A stretch of 64,000 nucleotides of DNA from Mycolicibacterium parafortuitum (GCF_010725485.1 NZ_AP022598.1:1116001-1180000); one strand, 5' to 3'; positions 32,729 to 41,481 are shown, counted from the first letter of the stretch. Made by a program: numbers and translations. The notes: generated by a model from the sequence alone, not told the origin.

Positions 32729-33634
32729 GTGCATGGCATCGACTTCCATCCGGAGCTGCGACGCGCCGCCCGGATGCTGCCCCGACAGATCATCACCCCG
32801 GTCACGTTGCCGCTGCTGCGCCGCGCGTCGCGGCTGATGTGGCGCCGCGCCCCGGCCGACGACATCGAGGTGCTGACGCTGTCGTCCGGTGTCGGGGTTC
32901 GGCTCTTCCGCCCGGCCGGCGACGCCGGGACCACCCCTGCGCTGCTGTGGATCCACGGGGGCGGCTACGTCATCGGTGACGCCGCCCAGGACGACGTGCT
33001 GTGCCGGCGGTTCGCGCGCGAACTCGGCGCGACCGTCGCGTCGGTCGACTACCGGCTGGCACCGGACTTTCCGTATCCGGTTCCGCTGGAAGACTGCTAC
33101 GAGGCGTTGAAGTGGCTGGCCGCGCTGCCCGCAGTGGACCCGTCGCGGATCGCGATCGGCGGGGCCAGCGCGGGCGGCGGGCTGGCCGCGGCACTGGCGC
33201 TGCTGGCCCGCGACCGCGGCGAGATCCCGCTGGCAGCACAGCTTCTGGTGTACCCGATGATCGACGACCGCACCGTGTTACGTGGCGGGCTGGACAACCC
33301 GGGGCACCGGCTGTGGAACCAGGCCAGCAACCGGTTCGGCTGGCGCTCCTATCTCGGCGACGCCGATCCCGACGTCGCGGTGCCCGCGCGGCGTGGGGAC
33401 CTCGCCGGGTTACCACCGGCGTGGATCGGTGTCGGCACCCTGGATCTGTTCCACGACGAGGACCTCGCCTACGCCGAGCGGTTACGTGCGGCGGGAGTGC
33501 CGTGTGAGGTGGAGGTGGTGCAGGGCGCGTTCCACGGCTTCGACGGCATCGCACCGAAAGCCGAAGTGTCGCTGGCGTTCTTCCGCAGCCAATGCGCACT
33601 GCTGCGGACGGCGTTCGCGCCCGCGGCAGCCTAG
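32729..33634 (+). CDS. HSL-family esterase, LipW-like
   Basis: A 301-residue hormone-sensitive-lipase family hydrolase with the classic HGGGY oxyanion motif, nucleophile Ser in GGASAGGG, acid region GTLDLFHDED and base in GAFHGFDG. GTG 32729 gives the LipW (Rv0217c) length and has a -10-like CATACT six bases upstream; TTG 32705 is the alternative. Its stop overlaps the stop of the convergent amidohydrolase gene by four bases. The position next to FadE and Rv0216-like genes matches the lipW locus. Confidence 0.87.
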   Translation: MHGIDFHPELRRAARMLPRQIITPVTLPLLRRASRLMWRRAPADDIEVLTLSSGVGVRLFRPAGDAGTTPALLWIHGGGYVIGDAAQDDVLCRRFARELGATVASVDYRLAPDFPYPVPLEDCYEALKWLAALPAVDPSRIAIGGASAGGGLAAALALLARDRGEIPLAAQLLVYPMIDDRTVLRGGLDNPGHRLWNQASNRFGWRSYLGDADPDVAVPARRGDLAGLPPAWIGVGTLDLFHDEDLAYAERLRAAGVPCEVEVVQGAFHGFDGIAPKAEVSLAFFRSQCALLRTAFAPAAA

Positions 33635-34905
33635 CGCTCGTAGGCGACCTCGCCGCCGATCACGGTCGCGGCGACCGCGCCGGCGTCGAGGTCGGCCAGT
33701 GTCTCGTCCGGCGGGGTTTCCAGCACCACCAGGTTGCCCGGCCTCCCCTGGGCGACGGCCGCCGGTGCGCCCGGCCTGCGGCTCACGAACAGCGCCAATG
33801 CCGTTGCCGCGCCGATTCGTTCGTCGGGGCCCAGCACGTCGCCGGATCGGGTGCGACGGTTCACGGCGGCACGCATCGCCGCCCACGGGTCGGCGTCGCC
33901 GAACGGTGCGTCGGTGGACAGCGCGACGGGCACCCCGGCACGCAGCAGTGTGGCCAGCCGCCACAGCTCATGGTGTTCGGCCGCAGGGACGTCGACGAGG
34001 TACTGGTCGCCGCGCTCGGCGACGAAGTTCGGCTGGGTCACCACCGCGACCCCGCTCTGCGCGAGATCGCCGATGCTGTCGTCGGGCACCACCGCGGCGT
34101 GCTCGATGCGGTCGAGGGGGTGCCGGCCCGCCGCCCCGAATGCCGCCAGCCCGACCACCAACTGGGCGGCGGTGACACAGTGCAGCGCCGCCGGGACACC
34201 GACCGAATGGGTGTGGCGGATCCAGCGGGTCAGCGCGTCGAGGTCCAGATCGTCGTCGTGCAGGATCCGTTTCCCCGGCGCCAGGGCGCGCACCGTCTGC
34301 GGTAGCCGCTCGTGCAAGTCGGTGATGTCGCCCGCACCGAGATCCGGTGTCGCGTCGGTGACGTCGGTGACGCCGTACCGGGTGAGCCGTGCGGCGAGCC
34401 CGTCGAGGTCCGGATCGGTGTGCGGCAGAGCCCAACTCGGGTCGTCGCTGCGCAGAATCCCGTCCCGGTGGCCGGGTGCTCCGATCCGGTGCAGGCCGGC
34501 GGTGTTGAGGGTCCACTGCACGCCGCTGCGGTGCTGGACGCGGACCGGGGTGCCCGCGGTGATCTCGTCGAGGACGTGTCTGTCCAGTGGTCCGGCGACC
34601 GAGTCGTGGTAGCCGACGGCACGGATCCAACCGTCGCCGTCGGGGGTGGCGCGGGCGAGAACGTCGGCGAGGCCGTCCTTGCCACGCACGTTCTCGGGCC
34701 CGACGCGCACCGAGTGCAGCGCGGCCGCGGCGGCCCGCAGGTGGATGTGCTGGTCGTGCAGCCCGGGCAGCACGGTGCCGCCGGCCGCGTCGAACTCGGC
34801 CTCACCGGGCATCGTCCTGAGCCCCTCGCACACCTCGACGATCCTGTCCCCGACCCGGATGTCAGTGCGGGTGCCGTCGATCAGCACTGCGCGGCGGATC
34901 AGCAC
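33631..34905 (-). CDS. Amidohydrolase family 3 protein
   Basis: A 424-residue metal-dependent hydrolase of the amidohydrolase superfamily. The first metal-binding HxH is in GLHDQHIHLR. Later metal residues are expected at ALHC and at DRIEHAA, and the final catalytic Asp in LSTDAPFGDADPW. Members hydrolyse amides, ureas or formyl groups; the substrate is not evident. GTG 34905 lies inside the end of the CoA-transferase gene (7-base overlap), so it is the second gene of that operon. Confidence 0.86.
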   Translation of the reverse strand: MLIRRAVLIDGTRTDIRVGDRIVEVCEGLRTMPGEAEFDAAGGTVLPGLHDQHIHLRAAAAALHSVRVGPENVRGKDGLADVLARATPDGDGWIRAVGYHDSVAGPLDRHVLDEITAGTPVRVQHRSGVQWTLNTAGLHRIGAPGHRDGILRSDDPSWALPHTDPDLDGLAARLTRYGVTDVTDATPDLGAGDITDLHERLPQTVRALAPGKRILHDDDLDLDALTRWIRHTHSVGVPAALHCVTAAQLVVGLAAFGAAGRHPLDRIEHAAVVPDDSIGDLAQSGVAVVTQPNFVAERGDQYLVDVPAAEHHELWRLATLLRAGVPVALSTDAPFGDADPWAAMRAAVNRRTRSGDVLGPDERIGAATALALFVSRRPGAPAAVAQGRPGNLVVLETPPDETLADLDAGAVAATVIGGEVAYER

Positions 34906-35999
34906 GGTGCCGCCGACCGGTCGCCGACCATGCGGTCCACATCCTCGGTGTCGGCACCGAGTTCTCGCGCAGAGGCACGGATCAGCGGTGGTGCGGTGCA
35001 GACGATGTCGCCACCTCGCCGCAGGTGCGCGTACTCGGCGGCGACGGCGGCCATCGAGATCTCCAGTAGTTCGCCGCCGCCCCGGTTGCGCGCGGCGAGC
35101 ACCGCCGCGGCGGCATGGATACCGGTCAGCGGGTCGGCGATCGCGTCACCACAGAACTGCGGGTCCTCCACGCTCCCGGTGACCAGGCCACCGGACACCG
35201 CGGCGTCGTCACCGAAGGCCACCCAGTCGGCGCGCGCACCGTCGGTGCCGTGGCCGGTGATCCGGATCCAGACCCGGCCGGGGCGCGCCGGGATGTCCGC
35301 CGGGCCCAGGCCATGGCGCGCCAGCGCGGCGGGCCGCGACGACTCGATCACCACGTCGGCCGCCGCAAGCAGCCGGCGCAATCCGGCGGGCTCGGTGAAA
35401 TCCGCGTCATACGAGAGCTTTCCGGCGTTCATCCAGTCGAAGAACTCCGGGGGTCCGTGCCGGGGGCCGTCGGGCCGGGCCCTGCTCTCGACCTTGACGA
35501 CCGTCGCGCCCGTGTCGGCCAGCAGACGCCCGCACAGCGGCCCCGCCCACATCGTCGACAGGTCGACGACCAGAGGTTCGCACCATCCCGGGGTCGCGCG
35601 GCTTCCGCTGCGGCGCACCGTGATCGGCGCCGGGCCGGTTTCCCCGAGCACACCGACGGGAAGCCCGAGCAGCCGCGCCTGCTCGGCGACGGCGATGACC
35701 CCGACGTCCGCGGCACGCCTGGCGATCGCGTCCCACGGATCAGCGGCCACCTCGTCAGTCTCGAGCAGGGCGGGTACGGCCTGCAGGTCGTCGGGCCGCG
35801 ACAGCGTCAGCGCGCACCATCCGTCGGGTCCGCGCAGCAGCCGGGTCGCGCCACCCGCCGAGATCCGGTCGCCGGGCTGCCGGCCGAGCAGCGCGGCGCG
35901 GCCGCCGATCAGCGTCGCGGCGTCGGCACGCAACGCGGCCTCGTCGAGCACCCTCTGCGCGCGCGCCGGCACGGCGGCGGGGACGCGCATCGGGCTCAC
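34899..35999 (-). CDS. CaiB/BaiF family III CoA-transferase, unusual domain order
   Basis: A 366-residue protein of the family III CoA-transferases, which move CoA between acids. The motif that normally opens the fold (VDLSTMWAGPLCGRLLAD, then VVKVES) appears only near residue 145. The catalytic Asp is expected in the later DPLTGIHAAAAVLAA. The first ~140 residues, with ISAGGATRLL and DGWCALTLSRPDD, look like the C-terminal part of a CaiB fold, so the chain reads like tail-then-head. GTG 35999 is the start. It overlaps the amidohydrolase gene by seven bases and follows the MaoC gene by 24 bases. Confidence 0.82.
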   Translation of the reverse strand: MSPMRVPAAVPARAQRVLDEAALRADAATLIGGRAALLGRQPGDRISAGGATRLLRGPDGWCALTLSRPDDLQAVPALLETDEVAADPWDAIARRAADVGVIAVAEQARLLGLPVGVLGETGPAPITVRRSGSRATPGWCEPLVVDLSTMWAGPLCGRLLADTGATVVKVESRARPDGPRHGPPEFFDWMNAGKLSYDADFTEPAGLRRLLAAADVVIESSRPAALARHGLGPADIPARPGRVWIRITGHGTDGARADWVAFGDDAAVSGGLVTGSVEDPQFCGDAIADPLTGIHAAAAVLAARNRGGGELLEISMAAVAAEYAHLRRGGDIVCTAPPLIRASARELGADTEDVDRMVGDRSAAPC

Positions 36000-36023
36000 C
36001 GCTCCATTGTCGGTGACGGCGGA

Positions 36024-37001
36024 TCAGAACAGGACGCCGGTGAACCGCCAGTCGAGCACCTGGCGGTCAGCACCGTCGTCGGTGGCGAAGACCTTGGAGC
36101 GCAGCGCGACAGTTCCGCCGCGGCCGCCGCCGCGGGGCTCGGCGGATTCGACGGTCAGCTCGCTGTAAAGCGTGTCGTCCTCGTGCACCGGGCCGGTGTG
36201 ATCGCAGGACTCCCACCCGAGCACGGTGACCAGATTCGGCAGCAGCCGCGACGCCTGCGCGAGCGCGAGCCCGATGGTGTGCCCGCCGTACACCAGCCTC
36301 TTACCGGCGACTCGCGAATCATGATGGGTGGCAGCAATGTTCAGCGACAGGCGGGCCAGCTCGGGCGCGCTGCTGACCACGTCGGCGGTGCTGCGCAGCA
36401 CCGCCCCGGCCAGCGCGGGGTCGAAGTGCGGGCCAGGCACCCGGGAGCGGTAGGCGTCGGCGTCCCACTCGGAGACCGGATCCACCGGCGGCGCCGCGTC
36501 GCCGATCGCGGACAGGTCGTCGTTGTGCCCGGTCTGCACGTCCTCGCCGCTCAGCGGCAGCATCGCGCACCGGTAGAAGTCCAGCACCAACCGGCCGACC
36601 CCGTCGATGGTCGTCATCCGCAGCGCCGCCAGCCCGGTCGGCGCGCGGCCCGGCTTGGCCGAGTTCTGTTTCAGCCCGACGACTTCGGTGCGGGTGTAGA
36701 GCGTGTCACCGACGACCGGGAACCGGTGGAAGGTCAGCCCGCGATAGAACAGGTTGGCCTTCACCCGCTGCGTCACCAGCGTGGACTGCCCGATCGCGAC
36801 GTCGCACACCAGTGCCGGATGCGCGAGCGGGGCCGTCGCCCCCGTCACCGCGAACGACAGCTCGGCGTCGAGCGGCAGCCGCAGCCTGTCACCGATGATC
36901 GCCTGATGCGCCGCGGCGACCCCTGGGGTCAACGTCATCGACGGCGCCGAGTCGAACACCTGGCCCACGGTCAGATCGTCGAAGAAGGGGCCTCCGGACA
37001 T
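36024..37001 (-). CDS. MaoC-like double-hotdog hydratase, Rv0216-like
   Basis: A 325-residue protein with two hotdog domains, like Rv0216, whose structure is a double hotdog. The first domain begins FFDDLTVGQVFDSAPSMTLT; the second contains KRLVYGGHTIGLALAQASRLLPN, the typical MaoC helix. Such proteins hydrate enoyl-CoA esters, but Rv0216 itself has uncertain activity. ATG 36999-37001 has no clear ribosome-binding site; GTG 37019 would add six residues and cover one operator copy. It heads an operon with the CoA-transferase and amidohydrolase genes and is divergent from a fadE. Confidence 0.86.
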   Translation of the reverse strand: MSGGPFFDDLTVGQVFDSAPSMTLTPGVAAAHQAIIGDRLRLPLDAELSFAVTGATAPLAHPALVCDVAIGQSTLVTQRVKANLFYRGLTFHRFPVVGDTLYTRTEVVGLKQNSAKPGRAPTGLAALRMTTIDGVGRLVLDFYRCAMLPLSGEDVQTGHNDDLSAIGDAAPPVDPVSEWDADAYRSRVPGPHFDPALAGAVLRSTADVVSSAPELARLSLNIAATHHDSRVAGKRLVYGGHTIGLALAQASRLLPNLVTVLGWESCDHTGPVHEDDTLYSELTVESAEPRGGGRGGTVALRSKVFATDDGADRQVLDWRFTGVLF

Positions 37002-37002
37002 T

Positions 37003-37014
37003 TGGCCGTACAAA
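37003..37014. promoter_or_regulatory. Repeated operator-like site, copy 1
   Basis: TGGCCGTACAAA, just upstream of the MaoC start. With its preceding TT it reads TTTGGCCGTACAAA, with TTTG/CAAA arms. The identical 12-mer recurs 54 bases away. Confidence 0.5.
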
Positions 37015-37056
37015 GTCACGGTGGGATGCTGGCATCGGTGTGAGGCCGTGTCAATA

Positions 37057-37068
37057 TGGCCGTACAAA
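37057..37068. promoter_or_regulatory. Repeated operator-like site, copy 2
   Basis: A second exact TGGCCGTACAAA in the same orientation, 24 bases before the fadE start. The 54-base distance is about five helical turns. The GntR regulator encoded after fadE is the natural candidate to bind both. Confidence 0.5.
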
Positions 37069-37091
37069 TACGGATGGGCGGGGAGGGCACT

Positions 37092-38249
37092 GTGACGGAC
37101 GGGTTGAACAGCGAAGAGGCCATGCTGGTCGAGACGGTCCGGGCGTTCGTCGATCGCGAGGTCAAACCCACCGTGCGCGACGTCGAACACGCCAACACCT
37201 ACCCCGAGGCGTGGATCGAGCAGATGAAGCAGATCGGCATCTACGGTCTCGCGATCCCGGAGTCCTACGGCGGCACGCCGGTGTCGACCCGCTGCTATGT
37301 GCTGGTCACCCAGGAGTTGGCCCGGGGCTGGATGAGCCTGGCCGGAGCGATGGGCGGGCACACCGTGGTGGCCAAACTGCTGACACTGTTCGGCACCGAG
37401 GACCAGAAGCAGCGCCACCTCCCCGCGATGGCCACCGGTGCGATTCGCGCGACGATGGCCCTGACCGAACCCGGCGGCGGTTCCGACCTGCAGGCGATGG
37501 GCACCGTCGCCCGCCGCGACGGGGATGATCTGGTGATCTTCGGGGCGAAGACGTGGATCTCCAACGCCCGCCGCTCGGGGCTGATCGCGCTGCTGTGCAA
37601 GACCGATCCCGACGCCACCCCGAAGCACAAGGGCATCTCGGTCGTGCTGGTCGAGAACCCGACCCCGGGGCTGACGGTGTCGCGGGATCTTCCCAAGCTC
37701 GGCTACAAGGGCGTCGAGTCCTGCGAGTTGTCGTTCGACGGGTGCCGGGTGCCGGCCACCGCGATCCTCGGCGGCACGCCGGGTGAAGGCTTCTCTCAGA
37801 TGATGAAAGGGCTTGAGACCGGCCGTATCCAGGTCGCGTCTCGTGCTCTCGGGGTCGCGTCGGCCGCCCTGGAGGACGCGCTGGCGTATGCGCAGGACCG
37901 GGAGAGCTTCGGCCAGCCGATCTGGAAGCACCAGGCCGTCGGGCATTATCTCGCCGATATGGCGACCAAACTCACCGCCGCACGACAGTTGACGCTCTAC
38001 GCCGCCGACCGCTACGACAGCGGTGCGCGCGCCGACATGGAGGCGGGCATGGCCAAGCTTTTCGCATCCGAGGCCGCGATGGAGATCGCACTGAACGCGG
38101 TCCGAATCCATGGCGGCTACGGCTATTCCACCGAGTACGATGTCGAACGCTACTTCCGGGATGCGCCGCTGATGATCGTCGGCGAGGGCACCAACGAGAT
38201 CCAGCGCAACGTCATCGCCGGACAGTTGGTGGCCCGGGGCGGTATCTGA
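37092..38249 (+). CDS. Acyl-CoA dehydrogenase, FadE3-like
   Basis: A 385-residue acyl-CoA dehydrogenase. The FAD and substrate segments are MALTEPGGGSDLQAM and FGAKTWISNA, and the Arg-rich block DRESFGQPIWKHQAV is typical. The expected catalytic Glu is in IVGEGTNEIQRNVIAG. GTG 37092 is chosen because GGGAGG lies 5 bases upstream and it gives the family length; earlier ATGs at 37056 and 37074 lie in or next to the operator-like site. Its stop shares a base with the start of the GntR gene. Context fits FadE3 (Rv0215c) next to Rv0216. Confidence 0.92.
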   Translation: MTDGLNSEEAMLVETVRAFVDREVKPTVRDVEHANTYPEAWIEQMKQIGIYGLAIPESYGGTPVSTRCYVLVTQELARGWMSLAGAMGGHTVVAKLLTLFGTEDQKQRHLPAMATGAIRATMALTEPGGGSDLQAMGTVARRDGDDLVIFGAKTWISNARRSGLIALLCKTDPDATPKHKGISVVLVENPTPGLTVSRDLPKLGYKGVESCELSFDGCRVPATAILGGTPGEGFSQMMKGLETGRIQVASRALGVASAALEDALAYAQDRESFGQPIWKHQAVGHYLADMATKLTAARQLTLYAADRYDSGARADMEAGMAKLFASEAAMEIALNAVRIHGGYGYSTEYDVERYFRDAPLMIVGEGTNEIQRNVIAGQLVARGGI

Positions 38250-38971
38250 TGCCCCCGGCCTATCAGGTTCTGCGCGAGCGCCTCCGCGAGGAGATCGCGG
38301 CCGGGCGCTATCCCGACGGCATCCGGCTGCCCACCGAGTCCGAACTCGTAACGAGGTACGGACTTTCACGCCAGACGGTACGGCGGGCATTCCAAGATCT
38401 GGTCGCCGATGGCACCGTCTTCCGGGTGCCGGGACGGGGGAGCTACGCCAGCGAGCACGGCCGCCGTTACCTGCGACAGCTCGGTTCCATCGAGGACCTG
38501 ATGAGCTTGTCCGACGACACCACGATGGAGGTGCTCGACGGTCTGCACCGCCGCGTCGACATCGACGCGGCCAGTCGGCTGCGCCTCGACGGCGACGTCG
38601 TGTACACGGTGGTGTTCCGGCGGCTGCACGACGGTGTGGCGTTCGGACACACGACGATTCACCTGCCTCCTGCGGTGGCCGCCGCGGTACTGGACTCCCC
38701 CGACCTGGCGTCCGGCGCCGTCAGCACGCACACCGTGATAGGCCTGCTCGAACCGCACCTGCAACACCCGATCGCCGAAGCCGCGCAGTCGATCACGGTG
38801 ACCGCGGCCGACCCGGCCGCGGCAGCCGCGGTCGGATGCGGGCCCGGCCATCCGATGCTGCGGGTGGACCGGCTCTACGCCGACGAGCAGGGCCGCCCGG
38901 TCGAGTTGGCGGTCAGCCAGTTCCTGCCCGAGCAGTACACCTACCGCGTCACGCTGCGCCGGTCGAGTTAG
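38249..38971 (+). CDS. GntR-family regulator with UTRA-type effector domain
   Basis: A 240-residue HutC-subfamily GntR protein. The winged helix is at residues 5-70 (LREEIAAGRYPDGIRLPTE, then LSRQTVRRAFQDLVADG and GRGSY). The rest is a UTRA-like ligand domain ending ELAVSQFLPEQYTYR. ATG 38249 overlaps the stop of the fadE gene (TGATG), so production is coupled to that enzyme. The paired TGGCCGTACAAA sites in front of fadE and the divergent MaoC gene are the likely targets, with an acyl-CoA or acid as possible effector. Confidence 0.9.
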   Translation: MPPAYQVLRERLREEIAAGRYPDGIRLPTESELVTRYGLSRQTVRRAFQDLVADGTVFRVPGRGSYASEHGRRYLRQLGSIEDLMSLSDDTTMEVLDGLHRRVDIDAASRLRLDGDVVYTVVFRRLHDGVAFGHTTIHLPPAVAAAVLDSPDLASGAVSTHTVIGLLEPHLQHPIAEAAQSITVTAADPAAAAAVGCGPGHPMLRVDRLYADEQGRPVELAVSQFLPEQYTYRVTLRRSS

Positions 38972-38978
38972 TTGGCGG

Positions 38979-39023
38979 ATCGGGCGCGCTTTACGACGCC
39001 TGGCGTCGTTTTGCGCGCCCGAT
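38979..39023. terminator. Nested bidirectional terminator
   Basis: An outer stem of 11 bp (ATCGGGCGCGC, 38979-38989, with 39013-39023) encloses an inner stem of 8 bp (ACGACGCC / GGCGTCGT, 38993-39009) with a one-base loop. TTT runs join the two stems on both sides. It separates convergent GntR and enoyl-CoA hydratase genes. Confidence 0.85.
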
Positions 39024-39911
39024 TCACCCGAGCTCGTCGACGAGACGCCACCGCAGCGCCGTCGCGGCATCGATCGACCGGCCCGACAACACCAGATACG
39101 CGGTGCGCCAACGTCCGATCCGCCTGGTGATGCTCACCGTGCCGCCGGCGCCCGGGATCAGACCAAGCGCCAACTCGGGCAACCCGAGTACCGCATCGGG
39201 GTGACACGACACGGTCCCGCAGAACGCCGCCATCTCCAACCCACTGCCCTGCACCTGACCGTGGATCTGCGCGCGGCATCTGCCCCCCAACCGCGCGGTG
39301 ATCTCGTCGAGCACGAGGGCGGGGCTGTGCCGGGTGCGGGCGAGGTGCGCACTGGCCGGGTCGGCGAACGTGCCGAACTCCGCGAGATCCCCACCACTGC
39401 AGAAGGACGGCCCGTTGCCGGCCAGCACCACCTCGGTCACCGACGGATCGAGCCGGGCCACCTCCAGCGCCTCCAGCAGCGCCGCCCTCGCGTCGGTGGA
39501 GAACGCGTTGTGCCGCTGCGGCCGGTTGAACCGGATCGTCAGCCGATCGCCGTCACGTTCGGCGACAACGGGATTCGGGATCACGGGGACCTGCTTGGGT
39601 CCGCGTTCGGAGAGCCAGCGCGCGAACTCCGGCCCGGACTGCAGCGTCGAGTACGCCAGCGATTCGGTGACCACCCCGGTGAAGGTCGCACCGCACGGGT
39701 CGAACGCCCGCAGTACGTCGTCGCAGACCGCGGCCGCCTGCGGCCAGCGTGCGCAGCGCTCGGTCAGCTCGGCGAGCGCGTCGGGCACGGAACCCACCGT
39801 GACCGCGCGCCGGTCGTCGGTCGCGGCCTCGGTCAGCGTGAATGTCGCTTCGTCGGTGGGTGTTTGGAGACCGACGACGATCCCGCCGGCGAGCTCGACC
39901 AGATTGCTCAC
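39024..39911 (-). CDS. Enoyl-CoA hydratase/isomerase with N-terminal extension
   Basis: A 295-residue crotonase-fold protein. The core starts near residue 110 and has the oxyanion segment FCSGGDLAEFG, a Glu in GSGLEMAAF and the second Glu in GLPELALGLIPGAGGT, so both hydratase acids seem present. About 105 residues precede the core, longer than ordinary hydratases; they include ALAELTERCARWPQAAAVCDDVLRAF in two pieces and may be a partial second crotonase lobe. GTG 39911 overlaps the fadD stop by four bases (GTGA), so the two are coupled. Confidence 0.85.
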   Translation of the reverse strand: MSNLVELAGGIVVGLQTPTDEATFTLTEAATDDRRAVTVGSVPDALAELTERCARWPQAAAVCDDVLRAFDPCGATFTGVVTESLAYSTLQSGPEFARWLSERGPKQVPVIPNPVVAERDGDRLTIRFNRPQRHNAFSTDARAALLEALEVARLDPSVTEVVLAGNGPSFCSGGDLAEFGTFADPASAHLARTRHSPALVLDEITARLGGRCRAQIHGQVQGSGLEMAAFCGTVSCHPDAVLGLPELALGLIPGAGGTVSITRRIGRWRTAYLVLSGRSIDAATALRWRLVDELG

Positions 39912-41428
39912 GAGTACTTCTTGATGAGCTCCTGCTTGTACAGCTTGCCGGTGTCGGTGCGGGGCAGCTGCGCCTCGAACGACAGCGACCGCGGACACTT
40001 GTAGTGCGCCAGGCGATCCCGCAGCCAGGCGATGAGCTCGTCGGCGAACTCTTCGGTGGCGTCGGCCGGGTCGACGGTCTGTACGACGGCCTTGACCTGC
40101 TGGCCCATCTCGTCGTCCGGCACGCCGAACACGGCCGCGTCCATCACCTTCGGGTGCGTCACCAGCAGGTTCTCGGCTTCCTGCGGGTAGATGTTCACCC
40201 CACCGGAGATTATCATGTGGTGCCTACGGTCGGTCAGGTACAGGAAGCCCTCGTCGTCGAGATAGCCGATGTCCCCCACCGTCTTCCAGCCCTTCGGGTG
40301 GCGGGACGACTTGGTCTTGTCGGGGTCGTTGAGGTACTCGAAGTCGTAGCCGCCCTCGAAGTAGATCTCACCGGCCTGCCCGGGCGGCAGCTCCTCGCCG
40401 TCCTCGCCGACGATGTGGATCACGCCGGTCAGCGGCTTGCCGACCGAACCGGGATGCTCCAGCCACTGTTCGGCGGTGATCAGCGTCGAACCGTGCGCTT
40501 CCGAGGATGCGTAGTACTCATCGACGATCGGTCCCCACCAGTCGATCATCTGCTTCTTGACCTCGACCGGGCACGGCGCGGCCGCGTGCATGACGCGCTC
40601 CAGGCTCGACACGTCGTACTTTTCCCGGATCTCCTCAGGCAGCTTCAACATGCGGGTGAACATCACCGGCACGAACTGCCCGTGCGTGACCTTGTGCTTC
40701 TGGATCGCGTCGAGCGCGCCCTCGGCGTCGAACTTCTCCATGATGACCGTGGTGATGCCCCCGGCCTGGGTCTGCATCGACCACACCGACGGCGCGGTGT
40801 GGTACAGCGGCGCGGGGCTCAGGTACACCGCGTCGGGATGCATCCAGAACGACACCAGCATGGCCATCATGCCCGGCACCTCGGCCGGCGGCAGGTGCGG
40901 CAGTTCGCGTTTGATGCCCTTCGGGCGGCCGGTGGTGCCCGACGAGTACTGCAGCAGGTCGCCGTCGATCTCGTCGGCGATCGGTGTGTCCGGCTTGTCG
41001 GCCACGCACTCGGGGTAGCTCTGCCAGCCCTCCAGCTCTCCGCCGGCGACCAGCCGCAGCGGAGGGAGACCGTTGGGCAGTTCGGCTTCGAGACCGGCGA
41101 GGGTGTCGGCGAGCTTGGCCGAGCCGACGATCGCCTTGGCGCCGCAGTTGTCGACGATGTAGGCGACCTCGGCGGCGGTGAGGTGGGTGTTGATCGGGAC
41201 GTAGTACAGCCCGGCGCGGCGCGCGGCCCACATCACGGCGTGGAAGTGCTCGCTGTTCTCCATCAGCAGCGCCACGGCGTCACCCTCGACGAGTCCCGCG
41301 TCGCGGAACAGGTGCGCCAACCGGTTGGCCCTGGCTTCGAGCTCTCCGAACGTCACCACCGTCCCGGACGGATACATGATGACGGCGGGCTTGTCGGGCG
41401 TGGCGACGGCAGTGTCACGGATCTGCAT
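39908..41428 (-). CDS. Acyl-CoA synthetase, FadD4-like
   Basis: A 506-residue ANL-family acyl-CoA ligase. The P-loop is YSSGTTGRPKGIK, the adenine loop YYASSEAHGS, the hinge TVGDIGYLDDEGF and the catalytic Lys lies in DTGKLYKQEL. Its place between FadE3-like and pckG genes fits FadD4 (Rv0214). ATG 41428 has a TAAAGT -10 box six bases upstream and a TTGACA -35 inside a 16-bp palindrome. It is first in an operon with the hydratase. Confidence 0.9.
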   Translation of the reverse strand: MQIRDTAVATPDKPAVIMYPSGTVVTFGELEARANRLAHLFRDAGLVEGDAVALLMENSEHFHAVMWAARRAGLYYVPINTHLTAAEVAYIVDNCGAKAIVGSAKLADTLAGLEAELPNGLPPLRLVAGGELEGWQSYPECVADKPDTPIADEIDGDLLQYSSGTTGRPKGIKRELPHLPPAEVPGMMAMLVSFWMHPDAVYLSPAPLYHTAPSVWSMQTQAGGITTVIMEKFDAEGALDAIQKHKVTHGQFVPVMFTRMLKLPEEIREKYDVSSLERVMHAAAPCPVEVKKQMIDWWGPIVDEYYASSEAHGSTLITAEQWLEHPGSVGKPLTGVIHIVGEDGEELPPGQAGEIYFEGGYDFEYLNDPDKTKSSRHPKGWKTVGDIGYLDDEGFLYLTDRRHHMIISGGVNIYPQEAENLLVTHPKVMDAAVFGVPDDEMGQQVKAVVQTVDPADATEEFADELIAWLRDRLAHYKCPRSLSFEAQLPRTDTGKLYKQELIKKYS

Positions 41429-41434
41429 GGGCTG

Positions 41435-41466
41435 ACTTTACTTGGCTCCACTTGACACGTGTCAAG
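41435..41466 (-). promoter_or_regulatory. Promoter and 16-bp palindrome of fadD4-like operon
   Basis: On the minus strand, TAAAGT (41440-41435) is six bases before the start codon. CTTGACACGTGTCAAG (41451-41466) is a perfect 16-bp palindrome containing TTGACA at 41465-41460, 19 bases from the -10. A repressor on the palindrome would block the -35. Confidence 0.6.
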
Positions 41467-41481
41467 ATCCCGACGAACCCC

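Noticed and set aside
36024..38390. 788-residue minus-strand frame that could look like a MaoC fusion
   Set aside because: Only the last 325 residues are MaoC-like. The rest is antisense to a clear acyl-CoA dehydrogenase and lacks domain signals.
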